DNA of 49,835 nucleotides from contig NZ_LZJR01000014.1 in NCBI RefSeq assembly GCF_001667925.1, positions 1 to 49,835 on the forward strand, given 5' to 3'. A model generated the notes under the pieces. That model worked only from the letters and a program-made list of their open reading frames with translations. It was not told the origin of the DNA and searched no databases. Origin of the DNA: Mycobacterium sp. E2479 (GTDB lineage: Bacteria > Actinomycetota > Actinomycetes > Mycobacteriales > Mycobacteriaceae). A program made the position numbers and the translations under genes. Below are positions 8,243 to 16,510 of this stretch, one piece after another (position 1 is the stretch's first letter; each line of letters starts with the position of its first letter).

Positions 8243-8660
8243 TGCGTCCTACCCTCTAGATCCAGATCGACAGTCATCAAGATTCTCCCAAGTTTGTGCG
8301 AACGGTCGACTCGCGGCGGCACGAACACCCTCCACCGAAAGACCACCCCAAAGCCCGATGTCGCCGGTGCGCGGGAAAGCGGAAGGTACGCGATGTCAGT
8401 TTGATAGCCCCGGCTATGACGATCACCGTTGTCCACGAAGGAGTTTGGCATCGGAAATTGGCTGGTCGGCCAATCAACACTTCTTGGCGATGGCTATCGG
8501 GACAGCCAATCGCGGTTATCGAAATTCGCACTGGCGACGCCGACATACCGACCGGCATCACGATGTTTCGAAGGTCAGCAGCATCGCGCGGCGATCCTAC
8601 GAAGGAACCAAGCCCTGCAATCCGTTCTAGCCAGTCAATCGATCAGATTGGAACGAAAAG
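8243..8660. promoter_or_regulatory. Divergent regulatory region with two inverted repeats
   Basis: About 418 bp without a convincing gene. It should hold the promoters of the divergent reductase and DUF417 genes. Two perfect inverted repeats are visible: ATAGCC-CC-GGCTAT at 8404-8417, and ATTGGC-TGGTCG-GCCAAT at 8457-8474. A further GCCAAT half-site follows shortly after. They are candidate operators, for example for the LysR gene downstream. Small open frames here do not look like proteins. Confidence 0.4.
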
Positions 8661-9155
8661 ATGACAACCAAAGTCAGCGTATTTCTCAGGACGTCGGCCA
8701 TCGAGACCGTCGCCGGCGCCCTTGGTCGATACGGTCTCGTGATCGTCATCGGCTGGATAGGCGCCCTCAAGTTCGCCAACTACGAGGCACACCAGATTCA
8801 GCCGCTGGTGGCCAACAGTCCCTGGCTGGGTTTGGTCTATCAAATTTTCCCGGTCTACACCTTCTCGGCGCTGTTAGGTGTCTTCGAGGTCGCTGCCGCG
8901 TTCCTCCTGGCGATCAAGCCGGTCGCGCCGCGATTGTCGGTAGTGGGAAGCCTGATGGCCATTGTCCTGTTTGTGTCCACGGTTGGCTTCCTCTTCACAA
9001 CACCGGGGATCGGCGAGCCGGCTGGCGGCGGCTTCCCGGCCATCTCCCTCCTGGGTGAGTTTCTCCTCAAAGACATCCCGCTGCTCGGTTTATCGTTCTG
9101 GACACTTGCCGACTCCATCCGGGCCGTCCAACGGCACTCGACCAACGCTCGTTAA
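8661..9155 (+). CDS. DUF417 (RclC/YkgB-like) integral membrane protein
   Basis: This 164-aa protein has four predicted membrane helices. The diagnostic DUF417 stretch WIGALKFANYEAHQIQPLV is at residues 32-50, followed by SPWLGLVY. Later segments (ALLGVFEVAAAFLLAIKP, LMAIVLFVSTVGFLFTTPG, LGEFLLKDIPLLGLSFW) fit the E. coli YkgB/RclC fold. Its function is not established in general, but in E. coli the gene belongs to the reactive-chlorine resistance regulon with rclA. Here an RclA-like reductase is divergently transcribed and a LysR gene follows by 81 bp, so the trio may form one stress module. Confidence 0.85.
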   Translation: MTTKVSVFLRTSAIETVAGALGRYGLVIVIGWIGALKFANYEAHQIQPLVANSPWLGLVYQIFPVYTFSALLGVFEVAAAFLLAIKPVAPRLSVVGSLMAIVLFVSTVGFLFTTPGIGEPAGGGFPAISLLGEFLLKDIPLLGLSFWTLADSIRAVQRHSTNAR

Positions 9156-9202
9156 CCGCGGCGCGAAGGTCGCCCCGGCGCGGACATTGTCCGGGACGGG
9201 GC

Positions 9203-9230
9203 TTCACCGTTGTGATCGCCGCCCTAGGCT
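9203..9230 (+). promoter_or_regulatory. Candidate leaderless promoter of the LysR gene
   Basis: A TAGGCT hexamer (9225-9230), fitting the actinobacterial -10 consensus TANNNT, ends exactly 6 bases before the ATG at 9237. A TTCACC -35-like hexamer lies 16 bases upstream. This spacing would place transcription start on the A of the start codon, giving a leaderless mRNA. No Shine-Dalgarno sequence is seen, which is consistent. Confidence 0.45.
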
Positions 9231-9236
9231 GGACGA

Positions 9237-10136
9237 ATGGAGCTGCGAGAGTTGACGGCATTCGTGGCGGTAGCTGAAGAAGGCGGAATGTCGGCCGCCT
9301 CACGCCGACTCAATATCAGCCAACCCGCTTTGTCACAGACCGTGAGCTCTTTGGAGCGCCAGCTCGGCGTCAAACTCTTGGAGCGCAGCAGCACCGGGGT
9401 ACGGACAACGGCAGCGGGCGCCGCGCTGCTCACGGAGGCACGCGCAATCCTTGCCAGGCACGATCAGGCGCTGCGCCGGATGGCCGAGTTCACCACTGAA
9501 GGTGGCGGGGTGCTGCGGCTGGGGGTGCCGATGGAGCTACCGCCGGGCCTCCTGCAGGGCGCGCTCGAGCAGTTCGCAGCGAACTGTCCGGACACGCGGG
9601 TAATGCCCCGGCATTTGTCAACTGCTGCACAGATTTCCGGGCTGCGCAGTCGGGAGATCGACGTCGGCCTGCTCCGTGAGCGGCCCGCCCCGGAAGACTT
9701 CGACGCGATGCTGGTGGTGCGCGAAAATCTGGGCGTGTTGTTGGCGTCCGAACTCGCCGCCGGGCTCATCGGCTCGCACGGTATCCGGCTCGACGCGCTG
9801 ACCGGACTGCAATGGCTTTGTTTCCCACGATCGAACAGCCCAGCCTGGCACGACGAAATCACAGCCATCTTGCGCAGTCATGGCGTCGACCTGGGCCCGC
9901 CGCCGCCGGAGGACCAGCAGCTCATCGCCGAGGTCAAGCTTGCTGCGGTCACCGCGGGTAGCTCATTCGCCCTGGCGCCCGCGAATTGGCCGCATCAGAT
10001 TCCCGAATCCGTGACATGGAGTCCGCTCGTCGGTCACCCGTTGGTTCGGCGCACATGGGTGGTTTGGCCGGCAAATTCGCGCCGCCGAGACATCGGCCAG
10101 CTCGTAACGGCCTTCGATGTTCCGGTGGATTACTGA
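9237..10136 (+). CDS. LysR-family transcriptional regulator
   Basis: This 299-aa protein has a canonical LysR winged helix-turn-helix at residues 1-60 (LTAFVAVAEEGGMSAASRRL, SQPALSQTVSSLERQLGV, LLERSS). A periplasmic-binding-protein-like effector domain follows, beginning around LRLGVPMEL. It lies 81 bp downstream of the DUF417 gene on the same strand but has its own promoter-like sequence. Likely targets are the RclA-like/DUF417 divergent region or the convergent SDR. The effector is unknown. Its stop codon is immediately adjacent to the stop of the convergent SDR. Confidence 0.92.
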   Translation: MELRELTAFVAVAEEGGMSAASRRLNISQPALSQTVSSLERQLGVKLLERSSTGVRTTAAGAALLTEARAILARHDQALRRMAEFTTEGGGVLRLGVPMELPPGLLQGALEQFAANCPDTRVMPRHLSTAAQISGLRSREIDVGLLRERPAPEDFDAMLVVRENLGVLLASELAAGLIGSHGIRLDALTGLQWLCFPRSNSPAWHDEITAILRSHGVDLGPPPPEDQQLIAEVKLAAVTAGSSFALAPANWPHQIPESVTWSPLVGHPLVRRTWVVWPANSRRRDIGQLVTAFDVPVDY

Positions 10137-10877
10137 TCACGGCGCGATCGCGGCCTGACCGCCGCTGGCCTGCAAAATCGCGCCGTTTATGTAGCTGGCC
10201 GCGGGTGAGGCAAGGAATGTGACGGCGTTTGCGATCTCGTCAGCGACCGCTGCCCGGCCGAGTGTGGTGACCTCGCCGAGCGCGTCAGTGACGCCGGGAG
10301 TAGCTGCGGTGCCAGGTGTTTCGGTCGGACCGGCCTGCACCGTATTGACTCGGACCCCGTCGCGGCCGAACTCGTCCGCCCATACGCGGGTCAGCAGTTC
10401 GAGGCCGGCCTTGCTCGCACCGTAGATTCCGGCTCCGCGCGCGGGTGTCCCAGCCGCGACCGTGCTCAGGTTAACGACCACACCTCTGCCGCGCTCGGCC
10501 ATGCCGGGGGCAAGTTGCTGCATCAAGATATGCGGCGCGCGCAGGTTTACGTTGATGTGCTCGTCGAAAAAGGCATCGTCGCTCTCGGCGGTTGCGGCGA
10601 ACCGGTAAACGCCCGCGTTGTTGATCAAGATGTCGACGTCGCCCGCGTCGGCGGCCAAGCGACGCACATCGTCGGCGTCCCCGAGATCGGCCGCGACGAA
10701 ACGCGCTTTGCCGCCGGCATTTTCGATCTCGCGAATCAACTCGGCACCGCGTTCGGCGCTGCGGCCGTGCACCACAACCTCGGCGCCGAGGACAGCCAGC
10801 TGAAGAGCGATCGCGCGGCCGATGCCCGCCGTCGCCCCAGTCACCAATGCGGTCGAACCCTCGAGTGTGTTCGTCAT
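10137..10877 (-). CDS. Short-chain dehydrogenase/reductase (SDR)
   Basis: This is a 246-aa classical SDR. It has the cofactor motif TGATAGIG (14-21), NNAG in ILINNAGVY, the catalytic Ser in VVNLSTVAAG, and YGASK as the Tyr/Lys pair. The C-terminus ends in ASGGQAA, like SDRs annotated as oxidoreductases of unknown substrate. The Arg in VVHGRSAERG after beta-2 favours NADPH. It lies 50 bp downstream of the LLM-class oxidoreductase on the same strand and is probably co-transcribed with it. It converges on the LysR gene with no intergenic base. Confidence 0.92.
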   Translation of the reverse strand: MTNTLEGSTALVTGATAGIGRAIALQLAVLGAEVVVHGRSAERGAELIREIENAGGKARFVAADLGDADDVRRLAADAGDVDILINNAGVYRFAATAESDDAFFDEHINVNLRAPHILMQQLAPGMAERGRGVVVNLSTVAAGTPARGAGIYGASKAGLELLTRVWADEFGRDGVRVNTVQAGPTETPGTAATPGVTDALGEVTTLGRAAVADEIANAVTFLASPAASYINGAILQASGGQAAIAP

Positions 10878-10927
10878 GATCTATTCAAACTCCCCTCCGC
10901 AGTCCTGCGACAGTGGTTCCGTAGTCC

Positions 10928-11743
10928 TCATCGGCTTTCGTCTCGCCAGGCCAACATGTCTTTGAACTCCGAGAAGTCGTAACCGTCGTCGGTCGGGTGA
11001 ACTTCCGTCGTGAACAGCGTGACGCCCTCTCCGAGGAAGGCGTCGGCGTTGTCTCGTCCAGTCCAATGGACCGCGCGCTCTATTTGGCGTTCGTCGCGCC
11101 CGGTCTCGGCGACCATGTCCTTGAGGATCGCGTTCTTGCGGCGATACTCCTGCACACTGGCGAACGTGTGCCAAATGTCGGCGTGTCTGGCGACTATCGG
11201 CAGCGTTCGCCGAACTCCGATTCCGCCGATCAGTATGGGGATCTCGTGCATCGGTTGCGGCACCAGGTGCTCGAGGCGGTTCTGGATGCGGGCAAGGCGC
11301 TGCTCGAACAAATCCATCCGAGAGGTGACGGTTCCGTACTCGTATCCGTAAACGCTGTAATCCTTTTCGTACCAACCTGCCCCGAGGCCCAGGATCAGCC
11401 GGCCGCCGCTGATGTGGTCGACCGTGCGGGCCATGTCGGCGAGTAGATCGGGATTGCGGTAACCGACGCCGGTCACCAGCAATCCAATCTCGGCGCGCCG
11501 AGTTATCTCGCCCCATGACGCCAAAGCTGTCCAGCCCTCGAAGTTGTTGACGTCAAGCTGGTCTGGTAACAGCTGGGGCATGCCATCCTGCGACGGAATG
11601 CTAAACACCTTGTGAAAGTGGTCGTAGCCAAAGATGGCATCGGCGCCCAGTTGCTCGGCTTGGATCACCGAGTCTCGCCAGGTCCGATAGTCGGGTGTTC
11701 CTCCCGGCCAGAGCTGGACGCCGACCCGAATGGATTTCGCCAT
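10928..11743 (-). CDS. LLM-class (luciferase-like) oxidoreductase, probably F420-dependent
   Basis: This 271-aa TIM-barrel protein of the bacterial luciferase-like family starts MAKSIRVGVQLWPGGTPDYR. Motifs include GADAIFGYDHF near the N-terminus, RAEIGLLVTGVGYRNPDLLA, ISGGRLILGLGAGWYEKDY and IPILIGGIGVRRTL, all typical of mycobacterial F420-binding LLM enzymes. A purine-rich ribosome site (AGGAAGGAAA) precedes ATG 11743, so the longer upstream frame is not used. The substrate is unknown. The SDR 50 bp downstream suggests a shared redox pathway. Confidence 0.9.
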   Translation of the reverse strand: MAKSIRVGVQLWPGGTPDYRTWRDSVIQAEQLGADAIFGYDHFHKVFSIPSQDGMPQLLPDQLDVNNFEGWTALASWGEITRRAEIGLLVTGVGYRNPDLLADMARTVDHISGGRLILGLGAGWYEKDYSVYGYEYGTVTSRMDLFEQRLARIQNRLEHLVPQPMHEIPILIGGIGVRRTLPIVARHADIWHTFASVQEYRRKNAILKDMVAETGRDERQIERAVHWTGRDNADAFLGEGVTLFTTEVHPTDDGYDFSEFKDMLAWRDESR

Positions 11744-11834
11744 AGTTTCCTTCCTTGCAGCACACTCTGTACTCGACACCCATAACGCACTTGAGCGAGC
11801 CGGCGATTTCTGCAGATCCATTCCTGCCACTAAT

Positions 11835-11855
11835 GGCGGCCATAAGCTGGCCGCC
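11835..11855. terminator. GC-rich hairpin, possible terminator or operator
   Basis: A perfect inverted repeat, GGCGGCC-ATAAGCT-GGCCGCC, lies in the 232-bp gap between the NHL-repeat gene (ends 11976) and the LLM gene (starts 11743), both on the minus strand. It could end transcription of the upstream pair or serve as an operator for the LLM gene. No U-tract follows. Confidence 0.35.
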
Positions 11856-11975
11856 GAGTACCAAATTTTCATCTCAGAGCGCTTACAGGAGTTAAGGCTC
11901 AGTCAGGCTCCACGGTGGCCTCGTACTCACGGTCGGTACCTATCGCCGCGACGCGGCCAGCCCATGCCGTCGTCA

Positions 11976-12431
11976 TCACTGGACCGGCAGCTTGAGAATG
12001 CGGAAATGCAACCCATCGTCGACGTACACGTTGCCCGTGCTGTCGACTGTCACGCTGGAAGGGTCCTTGAGGTCGTTGAACGGCAACACGATTGGAACGC
12101 TCGCGCCACGATCCCACTCCAACACGCGGTTCGTATGCAGGTCGACGACGTACACACGGCCGCTGGTGTCCACCGACACTCGGGTGGGCAGTTTGAGGCC
12201 GGTGAAGGGCAGGACGGTCGGGGTGGTTGCGCCGGGCGCTAGCTCCAGCACTTGCTTGCCGCCCGAGTCGACGATGTATAGACCGTCGTTGAAGTCCACC
12301 GCCACACCGTTGGGGTCAATAGCGTTGAACGGCAACGCTGTCGGGCTTGCCGAGCCTCGCGCGAGCCGCAGCACTCGCTTCATCGTGGCGGTAAGGGCGA
12401 TCAGGCGGGCGGTTTTTGACACTGCAACCAT
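11976..12431 (-). CDS. Short NHL-repeat beta-propeller protein (PknD-sensor-like fragment)
   Basis: This 151-aa protein is made of about three NHL repeats, with blocks PNGVAVDFNDGLYIVDSGG, PTRVSVDTSGRVYVVDLHTN and PSSVTVDSTGNVYVDDGLHF separated by VLPFTGL-type linkers. This repeat style is that of the extracellular propeller of mycobacterial PknD, which needs six blades. Here only about half a propeller is present and there is no signal peptide or kinase domain. The N-terminus (KRVLRLARGSASPTALPF) looks like the middle of a lost repeat. It begins 8 bp after the stop of the secreted propeller-like gene. It may be a decaying remnant or a small stand-alone module. Confidence 0.6.
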   Translation of the reverse strand: MVAVSKTARLIALTATMKRVLRLARGSASPTALPFNAIDPNGVAVDFNDGLYIVDSGGKQVLELAPGATTPTVLPFTGLKLPTRVSVDTSGRVYVVDLHTNRVLEWDRGASVPIVLPFNDLKDPSSVTVDSTGNVYVDDGLHFRILKLPVQ

Positions 12432-12438
12432 CCGCTCA

Positions 12439-13695
12439 CTACCGCTGGCCCGGGTAGGGCACTGCGCTGACGACGCCTCCGCCGTTGACGGTCTGGCCGA
12501 GCAGCACCGACGAGGTTCCGGCCGAGGGGTTGTAGTCGATGAGTGACTGGCCGCTTCCACACCCGGCCCTGGCTTGCAGATCGAGGTTGCCCCCGTTGAC
12601 GCCGACCACCACGACGCTGCGGCCTTTCACGCCGGGGACCGAGACCTGTGACGTTGTGCCGTCGTCGTTGAGCTTGGCGACGAACACGACGCCACATGCG
12701 CCGGTTGCCTGCAGGAAGGTCCCCGCCGGGAGCCGCCAGGCATTCAGGTCGCCGTAGTCAGGCCCCTTCCCGTCGTTGGGCGCTGTAAGAGCCGTCGGTG
12801 TCCTGCCGTCGATAGGCACCAACCACAGCTGCGACCCAGCGGAGATACCGCAGTGGGCGAGGGCAACGCCGGTGTCCCACCAGCGCACAGGTCTGCAGTC
12901 TTTTTGCCCCGCGATCGGCAGAGTAGCCCCGGCCACCCCGTCGTTGCCCATCAACGCCATGCCGGAGTGGGTGCCCAGCACCAGCTGGGCGCCGTCCGGT
13001 GTCGAGAGGTACCCCTCGACACCTTGGCCCAGCGGGTACGTCAGCTGGTGGTTACCCGCAACGTCGACGCGTTCGAGCGATCCGGTCCTCGATAGATCCG
13101 ATCTGTCGAGCAGGATCGCTTTGCCGTCCGGCCGCGTGTAGCGAGGGGACGCGTGGCTGCCGTCGATGGTGAAGGATGTTTTCTCGCCCGTGTGCAGGTC
13201 GACCTGGATGATGGCGTTGTGGTCCTTCTGCTCGGTGACGAAGAGGGCGCGGGTCGCGTCGCCCGACCAATCGGCCAATCTCGGACTCGAACCCCGGCCC
13301 GGCGGCGGGAAGGTGGTGATCGGGTAGCGACCACCCGCAGGATCGACGAGGTAGAGCGTCGTGGTGGCCGTCTCCCAGGTTGGTGACCCGGGGGGTGGCA
13401 CTTCACCGGGGTGCAACCCCGGAACCGGGCTCCACATCGCGAGCATCCAGCCCGGACCGACGTACGACCAGGGAACGCTCTCGAGAGGAGCCTCGACACC
13501 GTGGGCCGCCACCGCCGGCGCATTGTCGGGCTCGGCGTGTGCGGTCGGCGACGAGGCCATGCCCGCCGCGAGCATGGAGATTGCCAGCGCGAGCGTCGCC
13601 ATCTCCATCCGTCGCCGGAACCGGGTGCGCGAATGTGTGTTACGACGGTTCCTGTCTCGCGGCGTGGGGGGTGCGTGATGCGTTGTCTTGAGCAT
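12439..13695 (-). CDS. Secreted beta-propeller-like hypothetical protein
   Basis: This protein of about 418 aa starts MLKTTHHAPPTPRDRNRRNT. It has an Arg-rich N-terminus, then a hydrophobic signal stretch (MATLALAISMLAAGMASS) and a likely cleavage after PTAHA. The mature part contains repeated TolB/WD-like strands (LADWSGDATRALFVTEQ, LSTPDGAQLVLGTHSG, DTGVALAHCGISAGSQLWLV), which suggests a propeller. The start at 13695 is supported by an AAGGA ribosome site 7 bases upstream. It is divergent from the Ser/Thr kinase with a shared 209-bp promoter region and is followed by the NHL fragment. Function unknown. An extracytoplasmic partner of the kinase is a speculation from context. Confidence 0.75.
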   Translation of the reverse strand: MLKTTHHAPPTPRDRNRRNTHSRTRFRRRMEMATLALAISMLAAGMASSPTAHAEPDNAPAVAAHGVEAPLESVPWSYVGPGWMLAMWSPVPGLHPGEVPPPGSPTWETATTTLYLVDPAGGRYPITTFPPPGRGSSPRLADWSGDATRALFVTEQKDHNAIIQVDLHTGEKTSFTIDGSHASPRYTRPDGKAILLDRSDLSRTGSLERVDVAGNHQLTYPLGQGVEGYLSTPDGAQLVLGTHSGMALMGNDGVAGATLPIAGQKDCRPVRWWDTGVALAHCGISAGSQLWLVPIDGRTPTALTAPNDGKGPDYGDLNAWRLPAGTFLQATGACGVVFVAKLNDDGTTSQVSVPGVKGRSVVVVGVNGGNLDLQARAGCGSGQSLIDYNPSAGTSSVLLGQTVNGGGVVSAVPYPGQR

Positions 13696-13904
13696 CTTCG
13701 TGTCCTTGAAAATCTTGGCCGAATCTGGGCTCCGGCCTGGCTGGCTGTGAGCTGGCACGTAGAGGCTGCGCCGCTTGCCTTGCGTGTTTCTTGCGTCGGG
13801 CTTGTGCCGGCTCGGCGAGCCGCAGCCAAAGGCTTCCTCGGCAAATCGGTGCGTGAGCGGGCCGCGAGCGAGATACTTCGTCGGTACCCGAAGGAATCAA
13901 GGGG

Positions 13905-15296
13905 ATGGCGGTGGACTCGCGCGTCGGTGAGGCGTTCGGCAAATACAACCTCACGCGCCTGCTCGGAAAGGGCGGGGGCGGGGCGGTATACGAGGCCTTC
14001 GATACCAGCAAACAGCGGACTGTCGCGGTGAAGATCCTGGCCGACGAGCTCTCAACTGATCCGACGTTCCGCACACGATTTCAGCGGGAGTCGCAGGCCG
14101 CCGCCATTCTGCAGGAGCCGCACGTCATTCCGATCCACGATTGGGGCGAGATCGACGGCAGTCTGTACATCGAAATGCGACTGGTGCAAGGGCAGACGCT
14201 TCTGGAATTGATCGCGGACGGCCCCCTGACGCCCGCACGCGCGGTGGCGATCATCAGTCAGATCGCCGCCGCGCTGGATGCCGCACACGTCGAGGGATTA
14301 GTCCATCGAGACGTCAAGCCGCAGAACATCATCGTCACCGGGGCCGACTTCGTGTATCTCGTCGACTTCGGAATAGCCGAGGGCCGAGGAGATCCGCGCC
14401 TGACTACGGTGGGAACTCAGATCGGGACCCTGAATTACATGGCGCCGGAACGATTTCGCAACGAAGCGGCCACTCCCGCGGTCGACGTCTACTCACTGGC
14501 GTGCGTGTTGTACGAGACTCTCACCGGAGACGCCCCGTTCGCCGGTGACAGCCTTGAGCATGTGGTGGCGGCCCACCTAGCCCTGCCACCGCCGCGACCC
14601 AGTCAGGTGAATCCGAGGATTCCGGTCGCGCTCGACAACGTCGTCGCCCGCGGCATGGCCAAACATCCCGACGACCGGTACGGATCGGCGGGCGCCCTGG
14701 CCCGCGCGGCCCAGCGCGCGTTGGGAAGCGGAGGCGACATCACCGACCCCATCGTCGACGGCACTCGATCGCTCGCCGCAGCAGTCCGACCGGGCTCCTT
14801 GGTCGCGGAGCCTCGCAGCCGAGGCAAGCGACGATGGGTGCTGCCAAGCGTGACCGCGATAACGGCGGTCTTGGTTCTGGCGGGCATCGGTTTGGACATC
14901 GGCCTTTTCGCCAATGGGCCGAGCGCGCAGCAGGAGACGCCGGCGCGTGCTGCGCTGCCCCCATTGGTGACCGGTCCCGACCTGAGCAGCCTGCACCAGT
15001 CCTGCGATCAGGGCTTTTCCTTGCCGAACGCCACCGGGTTCGGCAGCCACGCCGGCCGCGGGACCCCCGAAACGTCATGTCTTTTTGCCAACAGCGTCTT
15101 GAGCACCTACTGGGCGGAATACGGCAACGCCAGCCCGCTACCCCGGGCGGTCTCGGCGCCGGGCGCTGTCGACTGCAAGACCGTGCCCGGCGCGCTGTGC
15201 AACGGCTCCAATTTTCTCATGCGCTGCCAGCAGCAAGCGGGGGACAGCTGGATCACCTGTTCAGGTGGAAGCAGCGCGCGTGTGTACCTGTGGTGA
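13905..15296 (+). CDS. Transmembrane Ser/Thr protein kinase (PknB-type)
   Basis: This is a 463-aa receptor-like kinase. The cytoplasmic kinase domain (about 12-275) has the G-loop GKGGGG (21-26), Lys43 in VAVKIL, Glu62, the catalytic loop H134-R-D136-VKPQN, DFG at 154-156 and the APER motif. A short juxtamembrane linker with basic residues precedes a single membrane helix (about 311-332). The extracellular part is only about 130 aa and contains six Cys, so a small disulfide-bonded domain is likely. The next gene, 27 bp downstream, is an EmbR-like FHA regulator, as in the PknH-EmbR pair of mycobacteria. Phosphorylation of that regulator is the obvious hypothesis. Confidence 0.93.
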   Translation: MAVDSRVGEAFGKYNLTRLLGKGGGGAVYEAFDTSKQRTVAVKILADELSTDPTFRTRFQRESQAAAILQEPHVIPIHDWGEIDGSLYIEMRLVQGQTLLELIADGPLTPARAVAIISQIAAALDAAHVEGLVHRDVKPQNIIVTGADFVYLVDFGIAEGRGDPRLTTVGTQIGTLNYMAPERFRNEAATPAVDVYSLACVLYETLTGDAPFAGDSLEHVVAAHLALPPPRPSQVNPRIPVALDNVVARGMAKHPDDRYGSAGALARAAQRALGSGGDITDPIVDGTRSLAAAVRPGSLVAEPRSRGKRRWVLPSVTAITAVLVLAGIGLDIGLFANGPSAQQETPARAALPPLVTGPDLSSLHQSCDQGFSLPNATGFGSHAGRGTPETSCLFANSVLSTYWAEYGNASPLPRAVSAPGAVDCKTVPGALCNGSNFLMRCQQQAGDSWITCSGGSSARVYLW

Positions 15297-15323
15297 GGGA
15301 AAGGCGAAGGATTTGCTGTCGCG

Positions 15324-16454
15324 ATGACCCATAGCGCGTTGCGATTTGGGCTCTTGGGACCGCTGCAGATCAGTGCCGACGGTAACGACCTACCGTTGGG
15401 CGCGGCGAAACAACGAGCTGTGCTGGCCGTGCTGCTGATCAACCGCAACCGCACCGTTGCGGTGGATGCATTGATCGACGCTGCGTGGCAACGAAATCCG
15501 CCGCCGGAAGCTCGCGCGAGCCTGCACGCACACGTCTCCAGAATCCGCCGATTGATCAGCGGCGCTGGCGCCGATTCCGCCGCGATGCTAGTCAGCATCC
15601 AGCCGGGGTATCGGCTCCTACTTCACGAAAAGGATTGCGACGTAGGCCGTTTCTCGATCGAACACAAAGCAGGAATCGACGCGTCGGCCGTCGGCCGGTT
15701 CGAACAGGCCAGCGGTCACCTGTCGGCCGCACTGGCCGAGTGGCGTGGACCGGTGCTCGAGGATTTGCGTGACTTTCCATTCGTGGATGCCTTCGCCGCG
15801 GCGCTGACCGAGGACAAGCTAATGGCGCTCACCGCACGAGCGGAAGCCGAAATGGCGTGCGGTCGAACCCGTTCGATCATTGGTGAGCTCGAAGCCCTGG
15901 CGGCCGAGCATCCGTACCGAGAACCGCTGTGGGCACAACTGATCAGCGCCTACTATCTGACGGAACGCCAATACGACGCGCTCGACACCTACGCCCGACT
16001 CAAAACCACGCTCGCGGACGATTTGGGCATTGATCCCGGTCCCACATTGCAGCGCCTTCATCAGCGGATCCTTCGCCAAGAGTCACTGGACGTCGAGCAC
16101 GTCGCGCGCGCGACAGCCAAACGTGCTGCGGCGACTCGTCGGCGGCCCGCCGAGCCTGCGCAAGAATCCGTCGTTGCCCACCTGCGCGATGCGCACGGAA
16201 GACGTTATCCGCTGCGAGGAACCGTCACCAGGATCGGCCGCCTCGCCGAGAATGACATCGTTCTCGAGGATGACACCGTCAGTCGCTCCCACGCGGTGAT
16301 CGTTGATACCGGTAATGCTTTTGTCATCACCGATCTCCGGTCAGCCAACGGCGTCGATGTCGGGGAGCAGCGGATCCGGGCTAGCGCGACGCTGACCGAC
16401 GGCGACCGCATTTGCATCTGCGGCCACGAATTCACTTTCGAGATCACGCGATAG
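15324..16454 (+). CDS. EmbR-like SARP transcriptional regulator with FHA domain
   Basis: This 376-aa protein has the EmbR architecture. An OmpR-type winged helix of the SARP family is at about 7-100 (FGLLGPLQI, AKQRAVLAVLLI, HVSRIRRLI). A bacterial transcriptional activation domain is at about 105-250, ending ADDLGIDPGP. A C-terminal FHA domain is at about 295-372, with the phosphothreonine-binding residues G305-R306, S320-RSH323 and N342-G343. It sits 27 bp after the Ser/Thr kinase, its likely upstream kinase. The targets cannot be read from the sequence. It may act on the neighbouring hydrolase and propeller genes. Confidence 0.93.
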   Translation: MTHSALRFGLLGPLQISADGNDLPLGAAKQRAVLAVLLINRNRTVAVDALIDAAWQRNPPPEARASLHAHVSRIRRLISGAGADSAAMLVSIQPGYRLLLHEKDCDVGRFSIEHKAGIDASAVGRFEQASGHLSAALAEWRGPVLEDLRDFPFVDAFAAALTEDKLMALTARAEAEMACGRTRSIIGELEALAAEHPYREPLWAQLISAYYLTERQYDALDTYARLKTTLADDLGIDPGPTLQRLHQRILRQESLDVEHVARATAKRAAATRRRPAEPAQESVVAHLRDAHGRRYPLRGTVTRIGRLAENDIVLEDDTVSRSHAVIVDTGNAFVITDLRSANGVDVGEQRIRASATLTDGDRICICGHEFTFEITR

Positions 16455-16510
16455 ACAACTATCCGGGCAACCCTGGCGACTCGCACAGCAGCGCTATTAC
16501 AGTGGAACCA

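Noticed and set aside
8429..9058. 209-aa plus-strand frame across the intergenic region and the DUF417 gene
   Set aside because: Low-complexity Arg/Gly-rich translation in another frame of a clear DUF417 gene.
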